Shown one piece after another: positions 11,099 to 20,705 of a stretch of 64,000 nt of DNA. The position numbers were made by a program, and so were the translations under genes. The notes beneath the pieces are model-generated. The model saw nothing but the letters and a program-made list of their open reading frames with translations. It was not told where the DNA came from and searched no databases. Origin of the DNA: Coptis chinensis (taxonomy: Eukaryota > Streptophyta > Magnoliopsida > Ranunculales > Ranunculaceae). The stretch is taken from contig CM027378.1 in the NCBI GenBank assembly GCA_015680905.1, forward strand, positions 15,543,001 to 15,607,000, read 5' to 3'. Position 1 is the first letter of the stretch, and the number at the start of each line of letters is the position of its first letter.

Positions 11099-11453
11099 AT
11101 GTGGACTCTTGACCAGGATTTTGCTAGGCGAAAAGGTGATGGAGGGATTATATCAGTGTGGGGACTACAACGACTGTTGGAGTATGTTAAATTGAAATAC
11201 AAAAATCCTACAGCTGTAATTTATGAGAATGGTACCACTACTCACCCCCACCTCACAATCCAACCATTTTTGGGCCTGGTAAAGTCTATATATAGGTGAA
11301 TTGCAATTTCGTTCTCATTGATTGCACCCACCTTTATGATAACAGGATTTCCAATGACTGCTGATGACTCATCCAATCCTGCAAGTCGCAATGACACTAG
11401 AAGAATCAAGTATTTGCAGAGCGCTCTCAAAAATTTATATTCATCTGTAAGGT
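11099..11453 (+). pseudogene. Glycoside hydrolase family 1 (beta-glucosidase) fragment, two exons
   Basis: GH1 enzymes hydrolyse beta-glucosides by a retaining mechanism. The first exon (ending at 11231) encodes VWGLQRLLEYVKLKYKNPTA followed by VIYENG, the family signature carrying the catalytic nucleophile Glu, and stops at a GT donor after the first base of the Gly codon. The second exon (11346-11453, after ACAG) resumes in phase with GFPMTADDSS, then DDSSNPASRNDTRRIKYLQ and SALKNLYSSVR, again ending at a GT donor in the phase expected for the family (the YLQSYL...IRNG junction). The N-terminal barrel with the acid/base NEP motif and the C-terminal WSLLD exon are not found. About one seventh of a normal enzyme remains, so it is a gene fragment even though these exons are open. 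Confidence 0.85.
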
Positions 11454-11783
11454 ATATGTTTTGCCCTTTACTCATCACCAGTTGGTCTTTCAGTTGGATG
11501 CTCCGTATTTAAGATGATATGAGGGCAGGGCGTCTGCCTGTTTTGGTACGATCCATGTGACACACATCTTATTGTATAGAAAAAACTGAATGTATGTGTT
11601 CTCGACCTTGGACTTATAACCAAATATGTATGTGATGTTTTTATATAGTATCGAGTATGTAAGTCCCTGCTTCACAAATGTGGATGCGCTCATTGTTTAA
11701 TTATATGTAACTATTTGGCGTTACATGTTTCGATTAAGATAATGTTAACCCAGCCTTCTATTTTTCAAATTGCACTACAACAG

Positions 11784-12060
11784 AGGGGCCCTTTTGCAAC
11801 GCACCCTTTTGCCACGCCAAAAAATTGTTGCTAAAACACATCTATTGCAACGCCATCTAGCGTTGCTACATCTTTCTCGTTCCATAAGAGCCCACTTTAC
11901 TTGTATTCACATATTGTGACGCCTAGACCTGGTGGCAACCTGCTTGTTTTATGATATTTTAGAAACAATAATAAATATTTTTTGAGGGATTTTAACATTG
12001 GCAACGCAGATGGCGCTACTATTGTATGCGGAAATTATTTGCAACGCCATATTCATCACA
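11784..12060. repeat. 5' subterminal motif array of CACTA element 1
   Basis: At least seven copies of a motif close to TTGCNACGCC, in both orientations, sit in this interval (TTTGCAACGC, TTGCCACGCC, ATTGCAACGCCATCT, AGCGTTGC, GTGACGCC, GGCAACGCAGA, TTGCAACGCCAT). Subterminal arrays of this type bind the accessory transposition protein in En/Spm-type elements. Confidence 0.8.
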
Positions 12061-13695
12061 ATAAGTTTTTTATCGATTTAATATTTAACTTTCTCAATTT
12101 TTGGTATACATTTGTTCTGCGGTGAGGTAGAAGTCACAATTGGGCTTTTCACAGCCTACATTTTTTCGCGGGCTTCTTTTTGTTTTGGCTCCTACAAAAT
12201 AACAAAATAGAAACGAAATATTTAGCAAAATAAAAATAAAAATAAAAACCCTAAAAACACTTCTTCTCTCTCCCTCCCCCCTTACTCTCTTCAATATAAA
12301 AATTGTTATAGCTAGGTGGCTTCAATCTTCCACCCTCGAATTAAGGTTAGTCTTCTTCCACCGAAAAAGATAATTGAGATAAGCTTTCCGGATTTCTCAC
12401 GATCTCTTTTTTCCTCATATTGCATATTAAAGTTCCAAGCTTTGAATTAGGTTTTAGGCTGATGGATTGGGGTTTTGATTGTAAGGTAATCGCCCACCAC
12501 TAGAATAGTGTCGATTTTGAGTTTGGGTTTGTTGAAATTTGTGTTTTTTTTTTTATAAAAAATTCTGTGATTTATTGTAGTGAATGGGTTCTCTTGTGTT
12601 TGAATGATTTATGGACATGGGATTCAATTTTACTAATTAATCTTTTGTTTGACATCAGTTTAGACTTGGAACTTTGTCTGCTATATGTTTTAGGGTCATG
12701 AGTGCTCTACTTAGAGAACTAATCTTCTTTCTCAGATATTATGCATGCAGTCCGTGTAGGTGAATACAGGTTTCAACCCAGGTAATTTTCAAAAGCTTTC
12801 AAGGTGGTTCATTATCTCTTCGATGAATTTCTCATGATAGATCTTTGCAAGTTCTTGCTTGTATGGGATTGTTAAATTGTTAAGGTAGAATGAACATTGG
12901 GTTGTTTGACAAGTAATGGTATTGTTTAATTAGAATAAATAGTTTTCTTTCGTCTGGGTATATTTTGTTTTGAATTGGTAATAATGATGAAGTTGTGCAA
13001 TCAATAGATTTTTGTTATTAGCTAATATGGCATGGTTTTCACCTTTCTATAATTGGGATTGGGATGTTGACCGGCTTTTGGATCAAAGATGGAAACTTGA
13101 AATTTATTTGGAATTAATTGAATGATGAATATCAAATGTTATATATTCATAATCTGAGTGCTACTGTGATGATGTTGGTTGTCTTGATTGGTAATGCAAT
13201 AATTTGATGGTATATGTTAATTGACCTAATTGCTAGTATTGCAGAAAATGTGATTTTGAAACGATGGATATCACTCATATTGTTCTTTGAATGATGCAGT
13301 TTGTTTCTTTTTCATAAGATGTATACCTAGATCCATCAAATGTTATAAGACCTCTTTAGCTTAAGTTATTTATTGTGGTTCTATATTTTGTTTTTAAGGT
13401 GCTGATTATCTAAGTGCGTCTCTCGAGCATACGATCGAGGTAGGCCAAGTTTATTTATTTATTTTCTACACTTTTTATTCATTTTGCTTGTTTATTTGGT
13501 TGGGATTTATTTTTTTTTTGTTAGTGAGGCAAAGAAAAAATCAGGTTGGGTACATTGTGTTAAAGCTTGGGTAGTTGGGTGTCAGGTTTTTGATGCATGT
13601 TTACAACCTAGTGTTTACTATAGCACATTTAATAATTAACTTGTCTTTTTCTTTTTTGACCTTGCATCTGATGTATGAATGGATTTGCTCTCTAG
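12061..13695. other. CACTA 1 interior, no recognised coding sequence
   Basis: CT-rich sequence at 12250-12300, then T-rich and intron-like sequence. Some of it may be the leader or introns of captured genes. I could not tie any part to a known protein. Confidence 0.4.
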
Positions 13696-13842
13696 ACGGG
13701 AAGTGGGAAGACATATACAATGCTCGGTGAGATTGACGAGTTGGAAGTAAAGCCCAGTCTAGACTGTGGGATGACACCACGCATATTTGAATTCTTAATG
13801 CAGAAGATATGTTGCTCCCTCAAAGCACATTCACCTTCTATG
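13696..13842 (+). pseudogene. Captured kinesin-12 motor-domain exon
   Basis: After the acceptor CTCTAG the exon reads TGSGKTYTMLGEIDELEVKP, then SLDCGMTPRIFEFL, and ends at a GT donor. TGSGKT is the P-loop. The following MLGEIDELEVKPS...GMTPRIFEFLF segment is, as I remember it, specific to plant phragmoplast-associated kinesin-12s (PAKRP1/POK type). The last 15 or so residues (MQKICCSLKAHSPSM) no longer match. No other kinesin-12 exon is found in the element. It is an isolated exon, on the same strand as the CCD7 exons that follow. Confidence 0.8.
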
Positions 13843-14030
13843 GTATGTTTTTGTATTTGTTATTAGTAATAATTTACATGTTATCTCAGTGCTGTATACA
13901 TGTGTATTGTTCATCACATCTAACCTTGTGTCCGATATGCCATTTCAACTTTTCCTCGAGTTGTTTCATTGTATAATCGATTTTGTCATAAACTAACCAA
14001 GAATAACTTGCATTTTTTTTGTTGTTGTAG

Positions 14031-16224
14031 AGTTTGATTCAAATTTCAAGTTAATGAATAAGCGGACATATAACATCTCGTAACACATGATGGTTCATGA
14101 TTGGGCCTTCACGGACACGCACTATATTTTATTTGGGAATCGTATTAAGCTCGATATTCCCGGGTGAGTTAAACTTTAGATATGCAACATTATCACTGTT
14201 CCTAACACAAGTTTTGATTTACGTAAGTGCCTAAACTCAAATAGATCATCATACATGAATTAGCTTTCTAGCATTGTGCTAAAATTTGGTTCCTCGATAA
14301 GCTATTCATGCAAATTACAATTTATATTTGTTCTGAACGTGAAAGTTGCTTTTAGTTTGGAATCAAAATTTCACAATATTATGTAAACACTGATTTAGAA
14401 GGACCATTGTAACATTATATATGCTGCATTTGCATAGAAGTGATTAATCTAGTCTAGCATTTGAATTGCAGGGTCAATGCTTGCATTAAGTGGGATATCT
14501 CCGATGATATCTGCGTTGTCTATGGACGATAGCAAATCTACATCTCCTATTTACTTGCTTCCTCGATTTCCAAATGAGATTGTTGAAGATCGAGATTGGA
14601 GGGTACCGATTGAGGCTCCAAAATAGATGTGGCTATTACATGTGGGTAATGCCTTCGAAAGCGGAGGGATGTGAAAGGGAATCTAGAAATTCAAGTGCAT
14701 CTTTGCTGCTTGCTCCTACCAATGGTTCAATTTTTGCAAAATGTTTGGTAATTTCTTTTACTATCACACTATTTCTCTGTTTTTTATCACCACAGATATG
14801 ATCCTTTTTTTTTTTTCTTATTTAGTGAATATTAACTTTTACTACAAAGGGTAATTTGTAAATCGCTGCATGTAACATAAAGCAAGGATTTTAATTTTTT
14901 CATGATTTTGTAGGATATGACCGGAGAAGTGGTACATTGGACCCTTCTTTTATGAATGCAAGAGAAGGTGAAGAGGATTCACTGCCTCATCTAGTGGAGG
15001 TACTCTTTGTGTTCCCCGTGTATGTTTTTGTGATTAAACTGTGTGTATGTTCCCTGTGGACTCACCGCCTCATCTTCTCTGTTCACCATGTTTATCGTTA
15101 TCACCGAAAAAAATGTTTGTCATTTAAAACTTCTAATAGGATCACCCAACAAACCATATCTTCACCACATGGAATCACTCCAATATTTTCTACCTCAAAC
15201 AAATAAGATGTGTACTTTTCTTTAGAGCCTTCTAATAATACAGAAGGTAATTTTCTTTTAATTTTCAAAAGAACACGATTACACTAGAAATTAGAAACAT
15301 TTGAACCGAGTTACGTGGTTTCTTATGTTAGTAGAATATGTAGTAATCTGTTTAATTGAATGATCTTTTGAGCGATTAAGAAAAAGATCCCACAATTCAG
15401 GTTGTAAAGTTCGACTAAATCTTATGACAATGTAGGTGTCTATGAACTTTGACAAAGAAGGAAATTGTAAATATTGTTCCGTTGAGCCCTTGAACCTTTG
15501 GACTACACCTTCTCGACTTTCCCCGTGATCAACCCAATGGTCTCAAGTAGAAAAAACAAGTACATTTATGCTTGCCACATCTTCCTCGTTCCTCGCCAAA
15601 CCTTGCCACATTTTCCTTTTGATATCAAGCAAAGCTCAATGTGGACAAAGAAGTCGGTTTCGACTTGGTCATTGGAAATCGAAGATTTATCGGTGAGCCC
15701 ATCTTCATTTCTAAAGGTGACAAAGAGGATGACGGATACCTCCTTGTAGTAGAGGTAAGAATGAACACATCGTCGTAGGTACTTACTCATGCTAAATGAC
15801 AAAGAAGGCTGAATTTGGGGAACCGATCTTCCTTATAGAACAATAGAAATTCCCTATTTATCCCCCTCGTTGCCATGTTATGTTGGGTGCATTTTGTATT
15901 TCAACATGTCCTTTGGGTTTCAAGGTAGTTACATATTATGGCAACACAGCTAACCACATTAAAGAAAAAGAGTATATGGTAACTTTTGTCTCAGACTCCT
16001 TAATCACAAAAGTTGTGGAACTATCTACTCTGTCTCTGTTTTAACGGATGTTAATCTATGTTTTTGATTTTTCAAGATGCGCTTCAAGACAAAGATGTTA
16101 CCTTGTGATTTTAGATCCAAGACGGATAGGAGAAGTCGATCTTGCAGTCATAGCAAGGCTTGAAGTTCCCAAAAACTTAAATTTTCCTCTTGCTTTTCAT
16201 GGTTTTGGGGCTGGAGAGAATTAG
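14031..16224 (+). pseudogene. CCD7: Captured carotenoid cleavage dioxygenase 7 (CCD7/MAX3) fragment, five exons
   Basis: CCD7 cleaves 9-cis-beta-carotene in plastids in strigolactone synthesis. Five exons survive in order: 14031-14163 (MVHDWAFTDTHYILFGNRIK, LDIPG), 14472-14747 (GSMLALSGISPMISALSMDD, TSPIYLLPRFPN, RDWRVPIEAPK, LLHVGNAFES, YQWFNF), 14914-14999 (SGTLDPSFMNAREGEEDSLP, HLVE), 15436-15754 (KNKYIYAC, RQTLPHFPFD, KSVSTWSL, then GEPIF and EDDGYLLVVE in another frame) and 16077-16224 (RCYLVILDPRRIGEVDLAVI, ARLEVPKNLNFPLAFHGF, stop). The His of HDW is a probable iron ligand. Exon ends have GT and AG sites and introns are kept, so this was copied as DNA. There is a stop just after RVPIEAPK (family: Gln) and frame changes in the second and fourth exons. 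The N-terminal half of the enzyme is missing. It is non-functional as an enzyme; a transcript could still resemble the real gene. Confidence 0.85.
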
Positions 16225-16864
16225 TTGTATTGTTTAAGTATTTGATTGCATTATTTTTACTTCGTTAAACAGGTTTGTCGATAATTCATTTTATACATAA
16301 TGACCCAATCGTCACGCATTTTCAAGAGGTGAGTGGAAGCAAAGCAATTATCAAATACAAATTATGTGTTATATATTGAAATTGCCATTGAAGCGCTAAA
16401 GCTTATGATCGTGCGCGACTTTCAATTCAAGATGCATGGAAGCAAATCATTTCTCGATGCCTCTTCAAGACAGAAAATTTGAATATCTGTGTCACCAGTT
16501 CACCACCATTGAGTCATGACAGAAAAACATCGATATACTCGGGGAGAGTACCATGCGAACTCAAGTTGAGAAACAAATTGAACAAAAAGAGCTGGAATGT
16601 GTCAAGAGTCTTGAAGTTGTTCAACCTGTTTTCTGGATGACTGTTTGAGAAGATTTTGGATGGCAAGGGCTATTTATTATCGGCACTATATGCTCTAGTT
16701 CAAGTTCTGTTATTTTCTGTTTGTTTACACATGGGGTGGCCTAAGTAAGATGTTTTGGGTGTACATGTGGAGTTAATAATGAACAAATAAAAATGCATTT
16801 CTTTTGCCATTTCATTGTTGTTTTACTGCCAAATAAAGTGTGCTTTTCTGGAATTTATATCATT
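16225..16864. other. CACTA 1 interior beyond the CCD7 fragment
   Basis: No long frame. A stretch near 16555-16660 could be read as RTQVEKQIEQKELECVKSLE, a possible short helical exon, but I do not recognise it. It may be a third captured fragment or chance. Confidence 0.3.
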
Positions 16865-17370
16865 CGCAACAATTTTGGTGTAGCTAAAAGATTTGATTCT
16901 ACCGTAACGTAGACACTTTTTGCCACACTTGGTGTGTCGCTAAATTTATGGATGTCTGTTGCCACGCCAAATGTATAGCTAAAAATTCAAACTTTCCGCA
17001 ACGGAAATAGTGTAGCAAAAGGTTGCCTTTTGCGATGCCTAGTTGTGCAGCTAAAGGTATCACTTTTGCAACGCCATCCTAGTTGTTACAAGCTCTCTTT
17101 TGCGACGCCAAGCGCTGCAAATAGTTTGAAATAAATTTGTAATTAATTTAATTTTCATAAATGAAGTAGCAACGGAATTAGTGTATTAGCAGCGCCCATA
17201 GGCGTCGCAACAAACTAGGAACATTTGCCACGCCACTTTTGGCGTTGCATTTGAGTATTTGAGACGCACTTTTTAGCCACGCCTTTGCAACGCCATCTGG
17301 TGCGTTGCGACAGATCTTTTGCCATGCTCAAAGGCACCTTTAGCGATGGGGTATGGCGCTGCTAAAACCA
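16865..17370. repeat. 3' subterminal motif array of CACTA element 1
   Basis: A dense array of the same short motif as at the 5' end: TTTGCCACACTTGG, GTTGCCACGCC, TTTGCGATGCC, TTTTGCAACGCCATC, TTTTGCGACGCC, GGCGTCGCAAC, TTTGCCACGCC, GGCGTTGC, TTTGCAACGCCATC and others, in both orientations. Many copies have drifted, mostly by C/T and G/A changes. Confidence 0.85.
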
Positions 17371-17388
17371 TGCTCTGTTGTAGTGTTG

Positions 17389-18790
17389 CACTTCATATGG
17401 TCGGATTTAATTTTTCCAATGTGGGTCAGTACTACCTAATCTCAGAGTGTAGTTGCCTCAACCTATTTTCATTCATGCCCACCTTTATGTTGCTTGCTCA
17501 ACACCTCACTAAGACTTCCCATAAATATTACTAAAGTTATGGTCAAACAAATAGAAAAAATAATGACTCCGTCGAGTTTAGTTGTTTTATTGGAGCATCA
17601 CCAGGTTTGCTTATTCACAATCATGTAGTAAGATCAAACGCTGCTTAACTTTGCAAAGAAAGTTTTAGTTTAAGAATATTAGTTGTTTTTTAACTTAGAT
17701 AATTTAAGATAGTTTTTCAATAGCATTTCTGTGTGACTAGCTCAAGCTTATATCTAGATAGCTATTTGCAATTGGTAATCGTGGGTGACAACAAAAGCAC
17801 CAACCTTTACACCTAAAGCCATATAATAATCAGATCAAATAAAATCCATACTGTTCTAGATTATGAGAAACAAAGCTACAGGTGTTGCCCCTTTACTTGG
17901 ATGCAAAAGTATATCTTCTCTTCCTCCATTAATTTTTTATGATTAATGATATGGTTAGCTGTATTTAAATATTTTTAATCCTACTGCAGGAATAACCATC
18001 TATATCTTTTATGTCCCTAGCATACAGACTAATTATATTTTAATTAATAATGTATTCCCTCCATATTCTTCATTCTGAGAAGGACAAGATATTCCGTTGA
18101 GTAGGTAAAAGTTTGTCACGCAAGAGATAAACAAGTTTCAAATGAAAAAAAAAAAAACATATCCACACTTAATATTGTTTAAAGAGCATTTAGTATTCAA
18201 GTATCGACTTTATCACAGGTTTACTGTTAGGGGCCACAGTTTAAGTCTTTTATAGGGAGCATAGTTTAAGCCTTTAGTTTCTCCACTCTCTAGAACCACC
18301 TAGCACAAATTAGTATTTTTTTTCCCCAAAAAATAAACAAATTCATGATTTGGGTGTCATGAATGACTGTGGATACCCTATCAATACCAATGGAAAGAAG
18401 TGTAGTTTAATTGAAGGTAAGTATACGCAAGTGACTGTTGATGCCCTATCAGTACCAATGGAAAGAAGTGTAGTTTAATTGAAGGTAAGTATATGCAAGG
18501 GAGTCATTATTCTATGAGCCACTACCTGGACACATTAGAAACATGCCTCAAAAGACCTTCATTACATGCTTTCACTACTACTTTCTTTATCACATATTTT
18601 TTAAATGTTCATTGTCAAATTTGCCCTTTAAACTCTAATTGTTTAGTTGCAAATTGATGCTATGGTTGCATATCTTTATTGAGTACCCCCCAGCTGATGA
18701 GTTATATTCACCCCCTTTCAGTGACTGCTGAGGGTGGATTTACGACTGATGCAATAGAAAAAACTATAGAGTGGTTATATACATATATAT
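17389..18790. other. Intergenic stretch with a 68-bp tandem duplication
   Basis: No gene recognised. At 18365-18500 a 68-bp unit beginning GACTGTGGATACCCTATCA occurs twice in direct succession with a handful of differences. A 28-base near-perfect palindrome built on GTGGTTATATA lies at about 18772-18799. Confidence 0.6.
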
Positions 18791-18795
18791 ATAAC

Positions 18796-18798
<3 letters not shown>

Positions 18799-18885
<87 letters not shown>

Positions 18886-18925
18886 CTACTTCTGGGGTTA
18901 TAATATATATATATATATATTATAA
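18799..18925. repeat. (TA)n microsatellite
   Basis: 86 bases of uninterrupted TA (18799-18884), then a short unique spacer, then about 25 more bases of TA-rich sequence. Length is likely to vary between individuals and may be under-measured in assembly. Confidence 0.95.
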
Positions 18926-19752
18926 GATAGGGATAGGGATTTTTTTAGCACTACAGGACAAAATAACAAGTTGCCTAAGACAAAGGACGGTCAGGATCGA
19001 TTTTTAGCACCATCGAATGGCTGGTGAGTGTTGATCTAAAATTCTGAAATGGGACATTGACGCAAACGGCTCCCACTTGGTATTTATGGGCTTTTCTTCA
19101 CGTCAGGTCATGGATTCGAGCCGAAAATACCTGACTTTCGATGTTTTTGTTAGAATTATTGAAACTCATCGTGGTGTATCTGTTGAATACGAAGGGTACT
19201 TAAAATTTATCAAATTTTAGTTCTGCCTGCCGCTACTTTCAACAAATCATCGTCGAACACTCGAGGTATCTACCCAATTCAATTATTTTGATTTTTTTTT
19301 CTCCTTTTCGAATTAATTTCTTTGTCTTCTTTGATTACTTACACTATTTATATCAAAGTCTTAATCTTTTTGTTATTTTAGATTGATGTGTTTGTGTTTT
19401 TGAATTGACTAAGAAATGAAAGATGTTTACTTTGTAAATGAATTGAAAGTTTTGTTGTTTGGTGTCTGTTTGAATTTTGTATTTGAGCTAAAATGTGTTT
19501 TTTTTTTGCTTAAAAAATGATGCGTGAAACACTGCTGAGTTGTGAATAAATGGGATTTTGCTCCTCCCTTATGATGACTTTATTCCTATACATTACACGG
19601 AGATATTATAATGCATGTCTTACAAACCTTAGTGTGCAAACTTGATTCTGGACTTGATTCTTCAGTTGTGTGTGCAAATATTCTTGGGTTTGTTTTGCAG
19701 GTGTAGAAACTAATTATTGAGTAGCATAGTAACATTGTGAAAATATCCATGT

Positions 19753-20705
19753 GTGAAAGCTTTTGTTAATATTTCCCACCATTTCTCAGCACACCGTTTT
19801 GTTACTTTTTTATCACTTCACCTCAAATTTTATACAATCCAGTGTAGTGGGAAAAAACAAACAAGTAGTTCATCAACTAATGAAGACTCTAAATCGAACA
19901 AGAATGTGTTGATTACTTTAGCATGGTACAGTTATGAACTTCTTGGAATTACGACTTCTTTTTTCTGGTCACCCACCTCAAATGTTGAAGCCCAGGGTAG
20001 AGTGCTTGAGCTGGATGATGATAGGTCTTACATTGTTAATTGTGCCCAAGTCATGGAAAACATTAAAGAGGACTTTGAACAGTCTTATTTCATTACAGGT
20101 TTGATAACTCTCAATTGATAGCTCCATAAGTTTGTCCAAGTAATATTAGTTTCACAGTGTACATGTACATAATTAGGCTTTGTTTGTGACACAGTGATAT
20201 TGTAATAGTTAACTTGGACAACTGCATGCACTATGAGCAAAGCAGACCAATGACGAATCTGATCATAGTTTAACGGCTTCTCTTACCTATTTGAAATGTT
20301 CATTATTCACATATAAAATTGAAGAAAAAAGATCCTAAGTATTAGCTCTATTGATTTGGCTTTAGGCATTTTCTTGCAATTTCAGGAAATTTTATACTTG
20401 ATGCTTATGAAGAAGGCTGTGAATTTGCTGATTCGGCGGCATCCTTCAAAGGACTTTGTCGATTTACAAGAATATGTTCCAACTTTGGATCCCTGATTGA
20501 AAAATCAAAGATGAACCTAACAAAATGGGAGGAATTCAAGGTAAATCCGGTTTATTGTCACAATGACTGTTTAGAAAATAGAGATCGCCTTTAGAGCATT
20601 TTGCATTTATCCTTGCTTGAATAATACTTTGGGTGCAGGATACGGGAATAAGCCATTAGAGTTTTAGCTTCATATTATTGTTTTCTTGGAGACCCATTCT
20701 TTCTG
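19753..20705 (+). pseudogene. Decayed DUF2358 (NTF2-like, plastid) protein gene, three exons
   Basis: Exon 1 (to 20098) contains ISHHFSAHRF, SSSSTNEDSKSNKN, LAWYSYELLG, TSNVEAQGRVLELD and ENIKEDFEQSYFIT. Exon 2 (20386-20540) contains GNFILDAYEEGCEFAD, AASFKGLCRF, NFGSLIEKSKMNLTKWEEFK. Exon 3 (20639-20705) reads DTGISH, stop, SFSFILLFSWRPILS and ends at GT. All splice sites are present and in phase. The pattern DFE.SYFVTGNFTLDAYEEDCEFADP..SFKGLRRF, then KG.GHWRF, is the DUF2358 family of small plant and cyanobacterial proteins of unknown function. The conserved Trp of GHWRF is a TAG stop here, and no ATG opens the first exon in frame (a GTG lies at 19753). Later exons were not found. This is a recent-looking pseudogene, since only one nonsense change is seen in about 150 codons. 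Confidence 0.75.

Larger units (their letters stand above)
11773..17385. mobile_element. Non-autonomous CACTA (En/Spm) element 1 with captured host exons
   Basis: The element begins CACTACAACAGAG at 11773 and ends in its reverse complement at 17385, flanked on both sides by the 3-bp target duplication TTG (11770-11772 and 17386-17388), which is the CACTA hallmark. It is 5,613 bp long. Both ends carry arrays of a short GC-rich motif (see separate entries). I find no TNP2-type transposase or TNPA-like gene. The interior holds a kinesin-12 exon and five exons of a carotenoid cleavage dioxygenase 7 gene, all on the plus strand. Mobilisation would need a transposase from elsewhere. The intact ends and exact TSD suggest a moderately young insertion. 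Confidence 0.93.

Noticed and set aside
18679-18885. Open frame ending in alternating Tyr-Ile
   Set aside because: Simply a translated TA microsatellite.
19095-19120. GGTCATGGATTCGAGCC, similar to a pol III B box (SINE or tRNA)
   Set aside because: No A box at a suitable distance, no cloverleaf and no tail.
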